Source: Taeniopygia guttata
Taxonomy: Eukaryota; Chordata; Aves; Passeriformes; Estrildidae
DNA: 64,000 nucleotides
Direction of reading: 5' to 3'
Assembly: GCF_048771995.1 (NCBI RefSeq)
Contig: NC_133032.1
Span: 20,351,001-20,415,000, forward strand
Part shown: in pieces, positions 1-14,002 of the stretch
How the letters are laid out: the number at the start of each line of letters is the position of its first letter
Numbering within the stretch: position 1 is the first letter of the stretch
Notes under the pieces: generated by a model
What the model was told of the DNA's origin: nothing
The model's database searches: none
What the model saw: the letters and a program-made list of their open reading frames with translations, nothing else
Made by a program: the position numbers and the translations under genes

Positions 1-3000
1 CTAATTCAACCAGTAATCATATTAAAGTAGATTTAATCTTTATGTTTCGTTTATATTTGCTTTTGGATCTCTGGCTAAATCTTTGCAAAGGAAGCAACAA
101 AACCTTGCAGTGGTGTATGGATGAACTACTGAATGTCAGCTAGTCAAAGACCAGAGCTCTGGTTAACCCAGCCTCTTTCCAATAGCAGCCAGAGCTGGGT
201 AAGAGTGCCCCTCTTATCCAGTGGAATGCTTCTTCTAAATCCTAGCTATATAAGACCTTGGAGACACAAGGACAAAGCCTTTCTCTATATATAGGTATTT
301 TTATTCAAAGTGTCTTTCTCTCCCTTGAGCTATATCTGTCAGGAAGAACAGATATATCCTGTGAGCAGTATGTGTGAGTGTGAGAAAGAGAGAAATAAAC
401 TGGGGTGAGAATAGCACCACTAGTTCTCATGCTGTGTAATCTTGCCATGCTGTGGGGTTGCAAGAAAAAGGATGATTGAGAAATGCTAGTAAACCAAGAG
501 GAATAAAATTGATTTGTCCCCTTAAAAAACAGAAGCATCAGTAATAATACGATGAAAGAAATAAAACCACAGAACAAAGCCCCAAGAAAGGGAGTCTCTA
601 ACCTGACAATTTTGAGGGCAGTGTCTAATCCAATCAACAGAAATTGACAGATGCTTGGAATTTATTCAGCACTGGGTCAGCATGAGACTCATCATGCAAG
701 TACTGGAGAGTGCTGATTTCATAGGGCTCTAGATTAATGTACTTAATAACTTAAAAGCCTTTCAAAGAATCCTTTTCCTCTTTCAAAATGTGTGACCACC
801 AAAGAAGCATCAAATGTTGCATATTCACTTGCTTTTTCCTGCTTCTTACTTTCTTTTTTTGCCAGTCATAGGATATCTCCATGCAGAGCCCCACTGAACG
901 GATTGCAAGGCAGGAACCTCCTACCCCATCATGTCATTGGAGTAATTGCCATCTGCCTTACTGTTCATGTTGTGCTTCTTCCCTGTCTTTTACATTTTTC
1001 TCTTTATCTGATCTTCATAAGTCTTTCCTCCATACACCTGACTTCTCTGTTAGCTCCAGTTCCTAGCCCCCTTCCCACCCAGCAGCTGTGTGGTGGTAGG
1101 TGAGGGGTTTATCAGCTGTGTCTGCTTAAGTGTACACAGCTCCTGTGCACCACAGAGCAGGCCAAGAGGGTGTGCCTCCCATTAGAGCTACTTTTTACTG
1201 CTTGGGCAGAGTATGTGTAACTGGTAACTGCAGTTCTTTTTTCTACAGATATACCTTCCAGGTCAGGAAATCTGCTGCTCTTTTAAAAAGAGGTGTGTGT
1301 GTGAGGTGTGCCAGCCTGAATGCAATCCTGTCAGCACTTATGGGGTTTAACAGCTGATGCCATCCTCTGTGGGCACCAGACAAAGAAAATTCTGCTCTTG
1401 GGTTTAACATGCCATCTCTGCTTTTGATGGAGCTGTAGAGATTCAGATGCCCCCCAGTGTAGCTTCTGTTGGGGTAAAATGATACGGAGATGTTGGGCAG
1501 AAAAGGGAGAGTTGTGCAGTTCAGCTTCCTGTCTTTCTTGAATTGATTTTTATAATGAACTGCAAGAAAGCTCTTGCTAATCTGACCTCCACTTCACTAA
1601 AGGTTGGTCATGTCCCCAGATGGCAATTCATGTTAGGCTTTGCTTCACTGCTTATGCAAAAAGGCCTGTTTTTCTTGAAGGTTGCAGATGTTTCCTAAAC
1701 CTTCTGGAGAAATCAGAGTGGTAAAGAATTTTCATTTTAAAACATCCTTGGACGTGCAGAGGAGGCAAAAAGAAGATTAAGCTACTCCCTTCTTTGGAAA
1801 ATACAGTAGGATAGCACTGTCTCTGCTAGCAACTGAACAAGGAATATAACTGGGTGGTGAAGATCTGCTTTAGGAGTGAAGCTTTCAAACACTAGAAAAG
1901 CTTCCCAAGAGTAATTTCTATGTCTTGCTGGAGCTGATCAAACTGCCTTGCAACAGCCCCTTCAGGGTTACAGGAATCAAAAATGGGAGTGATTCCATAT
2001 AATTTGTTACGAATTTTCCATTTGCCTGCATCCGTAGGCTGTGCTGGTGATCAAGCTTGCTACAGGAGTCCATGACTGATACAGGAGAAGAATGTGGCTC
2101 AGTGTGCTGGAGAAAGCCAATGATCAGTTTGTGTTTGCTCAAAACTGCTTTCAGAAAAACCAGCCTGACTCATCAGTTATGGAAATGTGTTGAGCATGGA
2201 GGGAAAGGAGGGTAAGGCACTCTCAGACATTTGTAATGCACTGCTGGGAGTGACACTAAGGTCACAGCCACATTGTTTGCTCAAGTCTGTAGGTTTCCAT
2301 TCCTTGCTCTATGTGTGTCTGTCACTTCACACAGCCCAACTATGGCTATTTAGTGCAACACTCATCAGCCCAGCTATGGATCCTTGTGCAGCAAACTCAT
2401 TTTTTAGTATGGAAATGTCCATGGAATGGAGCTTTCTTAGGAAGTTTTAATCTATTTTGATTTGAAGATTGAAAATCAAATTTCTCCCATTTCTGCCCTC
2501 ACCCCTTGTCTGGCATGCACTGTCACTGGTTCTTGTTTGGCCTGGTTTCCTGAGAAAGACTTGTGTTCATAGGGTGTGCACTCTTCCCACTCACTTCTGG
2601 CCATTTTCCCCTTTCTCTTACAAGAACTAACTTCTGAGCCCTTGGGCCAAATCAGCTGCATTTGGCAGGGATTTGAATTCTGTACACTCTTGTGTTTCTG
2701 CAAATTTTGTGTGGAGAAGAGAAGATGACTGAGACAGGGTGTCTGTGCTAGCCGTGCCCCAGGATGTCAGCCACAGCCGCAGCACTGTCAGTGCCAGCCC
2801 GGGGAAGAGCCGGGGTCAGTGCCTGGCCTGGTGCAGTGACTGATCCCAGGAGTCCAGGCTGCAGAGCACTGGGCTTTGTCAGTGCTGCTCGACCCACACA
2901 CTGAGGACATGTATGAAGTCCAGAGATGCCTTCTGCCTGTTATGTGGGGGATGTGGGCAAGCACTTCAACCTGTGGAAAAAGTCTTAGTCTGGGAAGAAA

Positions 3001-6000
3001 GCCAAGAGGGGGAGGTTACTATAATATAGGGAATTGTTGCTTTTTATGGTTCATATTCCTGCTCTACACTAGCAAGCTGCTTTACAAAGTTGACAGGATG
3101 GTTTTGAAAGGCACTGAGAAAAGGTGTCATTTAATTCCTTAGACTCTTACTGTAGGACAGGTTTCTACTGAGAGCTGCAAACTCACAAAAGGTAAGAGGC
3201 CAAGTGTATCTCTGTGCCTGGGCAACCTGCTGCCATTGGGAGCAGGCAGCCAGCACAGGTGGTGGGAGCAGCCAGGCCATTGCTAATGATCTTTATGGCT
3301 GGCAAAGCCTTTTACTTTTGCCCTTTGTCCTGGTGGCAGCTGGTGGGGCAGTTATTAACAACTTTGTGCAGAGGAGGCAATTTATTGATCTAGCATCCCA
3401 TTATGCTGTTATCTCTACATTTTAATTAACATGAGCTACATATAGAAGCACCATTGCAGATTAATATCCTATTAATAATAGTAATATCCTTCTGTTCCCA
3501 GCAGTTTAAGGACTTGCTGGTAGTGGCTGTGGCACACACCACAGAGTTTAGAGCTGCATGGGTTTTTTTTCTGTTGTAACATGGAAAGGATGGTCTTGGG
3601 AATTTCTGTCCTACTTGCTGCAAAAGTAAATGTTGGTTATTGGGTAGGGTGGATGTTTGCTGACTTCAAGTCCCTTGGGCAGCTGTTCTGCCAGCTCCCC
3701 CACTAGCTGTGCAGTTATATGAACTTGGGGCTGTTGGCAGTCCAGTTCAGGAAAACACTCTCACCTGCACAGTCAATTATTGACCTCCTTTTTGTGCTCA
3801 GATCCTCTTCTGGCTTTAGGGCAAAAGCAGTACCTTCAGGAAGGCATAAAGGAAAATCTTCATCACATTTGGGTTATGCTGCCAGGAAGTGACACTGTTT
3901 TAATGACCATGGCAGCTCCTGTTGCTTCTTTCCACTTGTCCAAAGCAAGAACTGCTAGAAAATATTCCAGGCATTTCTCTGGAGCCTGACAATATGAACC
4001 CATCTTGACACCTCTTTGTAGTTCAGCTCAGGAGTGGGTTTTAGCAGTGACTTTTCAATTTAAAAAAAGGCCTGTTTGACATCTCTTAGGATTCAATGCC
4101 AGGGTTTTGGTGGTAGCAGAGAGAGGAGAGGAACTACCACATGCAGAAAAAAAAAGACTTAGAAAATGTTCTTCACATATGGAGGGTGGGGAAGGAGACA
4201 CGGTAAAGGTTTCCATGGCAACATTCCTTGAAGAGAAGTATTTTTAAATCTGTGAATTTTAGCATCAGAAACACAGTTGTGTTTCCCACAAAAAGATTTG
4301 GGGGAGGGCTGGAGTGGAAAGAATTTTTCCCCCTACTTTTCAGGTCATGCCAGTTTCTTTTACAGAGGAGCCTGCTCCCAAGATAAATGAAGTATGTGTG
4401 AGTTCTATCATCTTAATGCTCCTGTAAGGAAAGCCTTGCTTCCAAGAGGTAGGAAGTATCAGTCATAGCTCAATATCTGCTCCAGCATCTTTGGCGCAAG
4501 CTTGATCATCTCTTTAATGGAAAAGTAGTTCAAATAAATCAATGCTAGACCAATTAAAAGTCACAAGGACAAATCTTGCAGGATTTTATATTAAAACTAG
4601 TGTAACTTGGCACAAAATCCTAATTTTAATTGATGTACAGTTAAGTGATAATAGTAGTGATGAGGTAGCTGAGGCCTTTTGCCTTGGCCAAAGAGTAGAG
4701 CATGCAGAACTGAAAGGGCAGAGAAACCAGGTAAAAGATGTCCCTGATGAGTCTCTTAGTTGCTTTGATGACAGTGAAACATCCCTGTAGGTGGACAAGT
4801 GATGCTCCAGTGACATGCAGGAAATGTTTGCTCTTGATATGGGGTATCAGTGCTGAGACCACCTCTGAACCTCTCTGAAGCTTCTCTGCTCCAGTCTCTG
4901 CAGTGCAGAGCAGCTCACGGGCACTGGCACGCCCTGCTCCCACCTCCCTGCTGGCATCCAGGCAGGTCAGCTCTGTCACGAGCCTGGCACATCCAGTGCT
5001 GTGCCTGCTTGACTGCCAACTTTGAAGTCTCACCAAAAAAGGCTTTTTTTTTTTTTTAAACATTTGCTTCCAATTCAGTGGTGACTCAGACACTGCAGCA
5101 AGGATAAAGTGATCATCTTCCCCTTCAGAGCTTTACAGCAGAAGGCCCTGAGTATCCTCTCTAAAAGAGAGCTTGGTGAGCCCAGCCATCAACTGGATTC
5201 AGTTCTTTAATTTAACTGATGGAAAAAGATACTCCAGCAGTGCTGCGTACCTGCTAGCTCAGGGCTTGTGTTTCAGCAATAGACTAAATGATTCCTGAAG
5301 TACTTTGTATCCAGAAACCCTGGGGAGGGCAGGGAGGGAATGAATAGTCATGCAGAAAACAGAAAGGACAATTCACCCATTCACCCATTAAAGCTTTTTT
5401 CCTCACCAAACTTCCCTTGGCCATGAATCCAGGAAAGGAACAAAAATCTCTTGCAATAATAAGAGAAAAAAGTAAGTAATATTTGGCCATTTCTCTTTTT
5501 AGGGGGAGGGAGAGGGCATCTAAAAAAGCAAAATTCATACTGTCAAAAGTGTGGAAATTGGCACTTGGCAGCCATTGTTTCATATTGGCCAAGACCTAAT
5601 ACCAAATAAGCAAGGTTCAGATCTAAAAGACTAAGAGGACTTGTCAACTTCCTTAGATCTTCACAGATAAAACCTACCAGCAGCAGGTGCTTTGGGAGGA
5701 GTGGAGTGAGTCAACAGGAGCTGACAGGGATGCCTGCAAGAATATACCATTGCATATTATGGGAAACCAATGGTTGCAGCCACCCCACATTCATTGATAA
5801 GCAAGATATTTGGGAGCAGAGAGAGCACTTTGTTCTTGCACTATGCAGAATTAATACTGAATTTGACAGACCCTGCACCTGGATTTGATGTACTGCTCTA
5901 AAAGTAGGGGGCAGATTGATTGCTTGTTAACAGAATGCTCTAAATTAACTTCAGCCATGGACCTGGTTCTGCAGTCCTTTGCATGACTATTATTTATGCC

Positions 6001-9000
6001 ATAAAATTGCACTGAATGCCATTGAGTATCCAGTATATTGGATGCACTGAAATTCTAGTTGTGGCTTTCAGTTGTTGAACCCAGATTTTTGTATCTGCTT
6101 GGATATTTGTATTTTGAATGCTCCCAAACAGTCAAGCACCTATTTGACTATTTAAACACCTACATGTCTTTGTAAGTCTAGTATTGCCATAATGCAGAGG
6201 AAAAGGAAATTTTATAGAAGTTGCCTGGCCTCTGGTTTCATATTCCATCAGTGATAAGTAGGTAGAGCCTGTTGCTGTATATATACCATAGTTCACAGCT
6301 AATGTCTTTTTCACTTGAGGAAGCTTGGTGGTGATTTTTACACAGTAAAGATGAAAATACTGCAAACATACATCATGCATTAGCCTTTATACATTTTATA
6401 GCTGTACTGTTCCAGTGGGGCAAACTGAGCTGAGCAATCACATTTTCTCAATTACCTTCAAGAACTGGAAATCCTTATAACCTCTGTGTTTCTTTCTCCC
6501 ATTACTGCTGCACTGGTCTTGAAATTGTCACCAGAGCTAAAAATCCTCATTCTGTAAATGAAACTGTGATTTCAAAAAATTTTACAGTACAGTCTCCTCA
6601 TAAAACTCCACAAGTCTTTTGCTGATGTGACTCACTCAATTACTCATGTGGGCAGACGTTCAGATAATAAAAGTGGTTAATGGAAAGCTGTGAGAAAAAC
6701 TGCTGGTTCTTGAGGAGGCAGCCAGGGGGAATGTACTGTGGGTATTTTATCCTAAGAGCTGCTGAATTCACTGAGCTCCCAGCCATTTTTTTAAGATAAG
6801 GATTTCTCCATTCTTCTTTTTCCTTTGTATAAAAACAGGTTGAAATATCAGATTGGCAACAGAGAAGCAAAAGCACACCAGCTGTATCTGTTTGCTCTTC
6901 TGCTCCTCTTCCTCCATATTAGAGATGATAGCCAGTCTGTGCCCTGGAATAATCCCTTTATCCTACTGATGTACATACCTAAACAGCAGTGTTCTAATGA
7001 GCTATGGCTTTCTGAATCAAGGAGCACTACTAACAAGTGGCTAAGCAAGTTCTTCCGCTGGAGATGTCACATATACTGACAAAGATCAGATTTTTCTGGA
7101 ATTAATAAAATTAAGAGATTTGGCCTTGAGGTTTGGTTTGCCATAGGTAGGAAATACATCTAGAAAACAGGTTTCAGTGACATTTCAGTGAGTGCACATT
7201 AGAGGAATATGGCACCTTTTGAAGTTTGTGAGGCAGAAAAGTGTGGAAAAGTAGTAAGGTACCACTTAGATGTGAAAACTCCACTATCTAATGAAGTTAT
7301 ACATGTGTGCTGGCTTCAAAGAGACTTAGAATTAAGTCAAAACTGGAACTAGTGTAAGTGGATGAACTGATTAGAGCTAAGGGCTAGCTGGCATTTGCAG
7401 AAATTAACTCTTGGTTGTGTGGCTCTGAGGCTGCTAGATTTTTGGGGAGTGTGCTACTGCAGTTGCTGTGTGAGCCCATTCCAGCAACAGTGCTGGATAT
7501 AGAAAGAGAGGATGTGAAGATAGAAGATGAGCTGCGAGGGAGACTATGGTTTGACTTGTAAAATAGAGCTTCTGGCACAGAGAATCAGTGCATGCATGTT
7601 GAGGCTCTGGACCAGAGAAAGTAAGCTGTCAGATTATATTTAGTGACTACATGCTGCAGGAAAGCACAGAGCAGGAAGGAGGGCAATGATTGCATAGCTG
7701 AGCCCCATGGGTAGTGAGCACACAGAGCAGGGAATGAGGCTGCTAAGAGAGGATGAATTGCCTTGGTGTTCCTGATTCAAATAAATCTCTATGTGAGCCC
7801 AGGCATCTGCACAAGCTTGTATGATTACTTTGATTACCAGAGCTCAGCTTTATTTATCCTTCAATAATACCCCAGACTCCCATTAGGTGAAGAGTGACCA
7901 ACCTGTGGCCTTCCAGCCATTCTCCTCTGCTCTCACCCTAGGGATGTCTCCTGCAGGTATTCCATTCCTAGCTGAGGAAGCAGTAGTCTGAGAGGGACTC
8001 TTGAAACCAATGTCCTAAGCTGCTGTACAGCCCAGTTGCACACCCAGCTCAGTCCTAACCCACTAGAATCTTGTTAGCTAAGGCTGGCATCTGCAAAATA
8101 GGTTAGGTTACCCTGCTCCATTGGGAGTGTGAATCCTCCATTGTGTTTTCTGGAAAGCCCAGTCCTAAATAGATGAAGATGGAAAAAATATCCTTATACC
8201 TGTATGAGACAGATCAAACCTTGCATGCTGACGTGTGGCAGGCAATCATTTGCGTCCTGTCGTATACTCAGGGTGCAGAGATTCTTTGAAATAAATAAAG
8301 CCTTTAAGCTGCCTCTCCGAGGAGACGTGCAGGGAGGCCTGGCTGCCTTCTGTGTGTAAATATTTCTGTCAAACTGGATTCAGACTCAGGTGGGTGAAAC
8401 AACTGCGCCCATGGGGAGCCATCAGCCTCCACCTCCTGTTAGGCAGTACTGCATCACTGAGATTTGTGTTGCTGCCATACTGTCAGAATTAGCTGTGGGT
8501 GAGAGAAAGGGCTGAAACGCTCCTGTATGTTCACCAAGCAGGAGGACAGAGCAGTTGGGGGAAGGAGATGCAGATAGTGAAGGGAAGCTGTGCAAGGAGA
8601 AGCTGCCTTCACAGCCTTGAGAAAAGGGATTACTTGTCCAGATGTGTGATAGGAGGAAAGTTGACTTCAAAGGTGTCATTAGATATGCTTCCTATGCAAG
8701 GGAGTTATTCTAGTTACAGAAACATCACACATTGGGTTTGGTGGCTCCAAAAAATATGCAAAGTCATAAAATATTTTTAAAATTGTTTATCTGGTAAAAG
8801 CAGGATTGCATACAGAACAGGATTAGAAATGCTCCAAGGGGCAAGTTCCTAGAGTTACACAAGTACCTAAAAATCTGAACTTTAAATTCAAGAAGAAACA
8901 AAGACCTCAAAGAATGGTTCTGACTGTTGCAGCTGCTGCAGACTAAACTTGAAAATGTGAGAAAAGCATCAGTAGGTCAGTAATAGTGAACCAGAATCAC

Positions 9001-12000
9001 TAGTTCAGAGAGGATGAATTTTTGTTGTATGTGCTGTACTGGAGCATTAACTACCCTTCAGCGTCTCAGTGACCATATCAGACCTTACCTGGGGGATGCC
9101 ACAGGGTCAGGATAGAGTGGAAAAGGACTGGCAGTTGGTCTGGGTTAGCATCTTAAGAGAAGGAATACCAGCAGGAAAAATAAATGAGAGCTGTTCTTTC
9201 CTCCCCTGTTCCCTGAACGCTTGTTGTTTGATCCCTTGGAAGGGAACTGATGAGCAACTATGCTTTGTGCTGGCCTCTCTGTGAGACCATTTGTTACCTG
9301 TTTTCTTTTAATGTCTGAAATGTTAGATAATTTTTCCTATTTGGCTTGACCTCTTCCTTCCTGGGAGTGTACCTCCGCTTGTACTGGCTCTGTCCTCACA
9401 TAGTGCTCTGTTGAAAGAAAGTCTAGCAGAAAACTAGAAGAAAGCTTGGGATTTGGAATCAGACATGCCCTCAAACAGATGGTCTGAATCTCTGCAACAT
9501 GTCCTGCTCCTCTCTGGAGGTGCTGTGAGGTATCAGATGTCAGTTGTGCACTAGATGGTTCTGAAATTGCAATGTTAGGGCAAACACTTCCATGAGATGG
9601 AAGCTACTCCACTGGTCACCTCTCCTACCTTTGTGCAGCCAGCCTTTTACCCAGCAGCAGTTTCTCATAAGCAGAGAGGTTATCTGTGGTTATAATCTTG
9701 ATTGCCCAGCAAATTGCTAAATGCCTGAGGAAGCAGGAGGAGAATGTGCAGCTTCAGGGTGTGTGGGCTTTTCAGTCTGGTTTACAGTGAGCACTGGAGG
9801 TTGAGTGTTTAAGATGCCTTGGGATCCTGACATCATTTGTTGCAGTATTAGACAGCTGCATTCTGTGCTGGGAAGCCACCCCAGCATTCTGGAGTAGCCA
9901 TGGGAGTTCAGTAAACTGCTTCAGAAACTTTGGACTATGAGACTGGCAAAGAGTGTCTATCCAGGCAGAGGCAGACCCAAACACTCTGTGAGGCAAGCGT
10001 GAAGATTATGTCCCTGTTGGGGGAGTGAAGGTACATCCTTCAGTTACAGACTATTTTCTTCAATTGCCCAATTTTCCTTCCCTCCCTCACCCCTGCAGTA
10101 AATGCTACCTTCCTCCTAAAGGACATGGGCCTGTATATATCATAAGTACACACGACTAAAACTTTGGTACCAGAGTCCTTTGTCCTTTATCCAGCTGCAA
10201 ATCTGCTCAGCTCCATGTGATGCAGCAGCACAGGGATTTTCAGCTTTTGTTCTGCTGTTTACAAAGAGTGAAAAGATAAAAGGAAAAATTTCCATAAAAC
10301 TAGAGTACGGTTATATAAAGAAGTGAACTGAAAACCTGCAGCAGGATCTATCCAAGATCTGACCTGGTCATCTGTCCAAAGAAGATGTTTACTTGCACCT
10401 CTTATGTGATGTGCTGTTCAGTTCTCTGGAAAGTAACAAAAATGGAAGAGACTTTGATTGTGATTTCTTACTGTGTGCAAAACATAGGTGGCCTTTGAGG
10501 TACCCCATTATTACTTTTCTGTAATAAAGAAATGATGATTCAAACTGTATGTGTGGGACACCCATGCAGAGTGCTCAGCTGCAGGATTGCATGTGACCAA
10601 TGGGTTGGTTCATCCGTGCAAATTTTTGTGACGAGGGGACTCCCTTGGGTGATTGGCAGGGCTAAAACCCTGACTTGTGAAAGAAGTTGGAAGAATAGTG
10701 GTTTCCCTGTGCTTTTGGATCTTGATCTCCAATTTAAAGTCTCTGGACTGCTTGCTTTTCTATTTCTTGGTGACTGTTTGAATGGCACCTTTAGGTGAAA
10801 AATGTGTTTGTTTCTCAGTCTTGAAGATATTGATATAAGGGAAAATCTTGCACAATAGGATTGAAAAAAATTGGAGAAATTAAAGTGTGTAATAAATTAG
10901 GGCTGAGGGAATATAAAAACTTAAAATTAGTTTAGCACATCACTTGACAGATGGGAAGTAATTTATGTAAATTTAGGGAAGTGGTAGTTGGATTCAGTTG
11001 ATCTAATTTAAACACTATTTCTAAGTATTTTTTGTATGTATACAGAGGATTATAGGATGGCCATTATTCTGACAGAAGGACTCTTCATGTTTAAATTTAA
11101 ATCCATAAATGAGTACCCTATTAAAATGTAAACATGCTGTGATAACAAGCACCTGATTATGCAGACAGGTTAGTCCAGCTACTCTGGTGAACAGCTGTGT
11201 GCATGTATTTCAGATAATGCTTTTTCTTACACCCTAAGGACCACAGGCAGAGCCCTCGAGAGGTCAAGAGGTGTCTGACCCACAGGTGGGAGCTGCCTGT
11301 AAGGAGGCTTGCTGATGTTGAGTGCAGATCTGAGAGCAGATGTGCTCTCACAGGTTTCCACTGAAAGCAGGCCCTGGTGGTACCCAAGGGCACAGAGAGA
11401 AGATGACACAATGAACAGTTCCCCCTCCCTACACTCTGGTGCTACTAATCCAAGTTTAAACTCCTAACAGCGTCTTTGGTGAACCTTCTCCTATAGATTT
11501 TGACAGCTCTCTCCTTTTGCCAAGAGAAGGATCATGTAGGTTTACTGGGGAGCTGCCAAATGACAGCTTGACTTCACACCTGAGAAGCAAATGAATGAGG
11601 AGAGAAGGAAAGCCTCAGCCCCTGCCTCCAGCCTGGCAAAAACATAAAGAGTCTTGGAAGCATGGGCCTGAGCAACCCCTGGAGCTGCAACAGCAGCAGC
11701 AGATGTGACACGAGCAGAATCCAAGCTGCAGCTGCAGTGGAGGAGGGAGCATGGGGCCTGTTACCAAACTACAAAAGCATTATCCATCAGCTGCACACTC
11801 TGGGGGTGGTGGAGGCCTGGCCATGGATGATTCGGAGGTGTGGGATAAGGCTTGGAGCTCTACACTGCACAGCAGCCTTCTTGAATTGATTTGGCTGGCT
11901 TTCCTTCCTTGAGCCATTGCAGAAAAGACCACTCTCTCAAGACATGCATTAACAATCAGCAGGGCCGCTGACAGCCATGATTCATTTTTAACTATCCCAA

Positions 12001-13240
12001 ACCCAGTATTTTTGGATGTGTAACTCATGGTTTATAAACTCTGTGGGTAGAGGGCACCAAGAATGGGGCTGCATGACACCTCTTTGCTCCTTGTGGGTTT
12101 AGGGCAGAATGCCAGACAGTTGTGGAGAGCTGCAGGCAGCCTGACTCCATGGGTGTTCAGGGACCCCATGGGTGTTCGGTGACAGCGCAGGTGCTCATGA
12201 GCAGTCACCACTCTCCTCCCACAAGCATCACAGTGAGGTGGCTCTGACAGGGTATTCTGTGGTTCACAAGCCGTTTTGTGAGAGTAAGACTGTTACAGCT
12301 ACAAATTGCCCTTGGCTCTCTAACTGCTTGTAGAAAAGTAGTTGAAGTTGTGAATTTCAGACTACATTTTAAAATGGGAGAAAAATGCTTTGCATATGAG
12401 GGTTTTTTCACCAATATGATGAACACTGTGCCTGACTCATCCTTCACATGGGAGAACTAAGCAAGCTAAGAAGAAATGACCCTCAGGGCAGGGATTTCTA
12501 TATCATTTTTCTTTTAAGGGAAGAAATTTCCAAGGACTGGCCCCAAAGACTACAAGTTTGTTGCCTGACCCCCCAGGTGTTTGCAATCTGCAATTCTAGA
12601 AGTCAGGCATATCTAGCTGGGTGCCTTTGCAGCAGCAATCAAAGCCAGAGAACAGCTGTTCTCTAGGACCAGCCTGATGCCCAGGTCCTGCAGTGCTGGC
12701 TGTTCCCTGGCCAGCTCCCAAAGCATCTGTAAGGTGAGCGCTGGGAACGCTTCAGGCTCTCGTACCAGCGCCCTGGGCTGTGCTACACGGGCAGCAGGAG
12801 CTTTGTGGAGCCTCACGGGTACACGAGGTGAGTAATCACAGCTGCTGCTCATTGCGAAGGGACAAATGAGCTCCCCTGCAGCAAGCTGGGACGCTTCTGC
12901 CGAGAGGGCTGGTTGATCGGGGTGTTTTTTTGTGGGAGAAAGGTTCAGGTGGAGGAATTGAGTCTTGCACACTCATCGAAAGGTGGGCATTTTCATCACA
13001 ATTCTAGAGTGACTTCGCTGGGACATGAAGGACGTCATTGTTAAAGGCGGGAACTGACCGAACAGACCTAATGGCCTCAGTGCAGTGCTTCAGCCACGAG
13101 GCTGCCCTTTTCTGTTTCTGCTGACCCTTCGTTATGTGCGTTTTTGGCAGGGCTGGAAAGCTGGGAGGTCACCCTTCCTCACGCCCCTGTAGAACAGCTT
13201 TTGGGAGCGGATCCGCACGGAGGACACATTTTGTTGCGGG
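1..13240. other. Upstream intergenic region, no supported gene
   Basis: About 13 kb before the ABI2 CpG island. I see only short open frames on both strands, none with recognisable protein similarity and none joined by plausible splice sites into a longer product. A T14 homopolymer lies at 5044-5057. A locally GC-richer patch lies near 2750-2880. A 12-bp direct duplication (ccatgggtgttc, starts 12147 and 12166) is present. An RFX X-box-like palindrome sits at 4209-4222. In mammals the neighbour upstream of ABI2 in the same orientation is CYP20A1; its 3' end or 3' UTR could lie here, but no coding remnant of it was recognised, so this remains a possibility only. Confidence 0.6.
4209..4222. promoter_or_regulatory. 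RFX X-box-like palindrome
   Basis: GTTTCCATGGCAAC, close to the imperfect-palindrome X-box recognised by RFX-family transcription factors. It lies in the intergenic region about 9.5 kb upstream of ABI2. This is a motif match only; a 14-bp palindrome may occur by chance. Confidence 0.3.
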
Positions 13241-13249
13241 GATCACTAG

Positions 13250-14002
<753 letters not shown>

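Noticed and set aside
4641..5093. 150-codon open frame on the minus strand
   Set aside because: No recognisable domain, Lys run from the T14 tract, and no splice or promoter context.
12613..12972. 119-codon minus-strand frame near the CpG island
   Set aside because: No recognisable similarity; composition-driven frame on the approach to the GC-rich island.
1..13240. Search for the 3' end of CYP20A1, the expected upstream neighbour
   Set aside because: No cytochrome P450 heme-binding or C-terminal coding segment was recognised; an unseen 3' UTR cannot be excluded.
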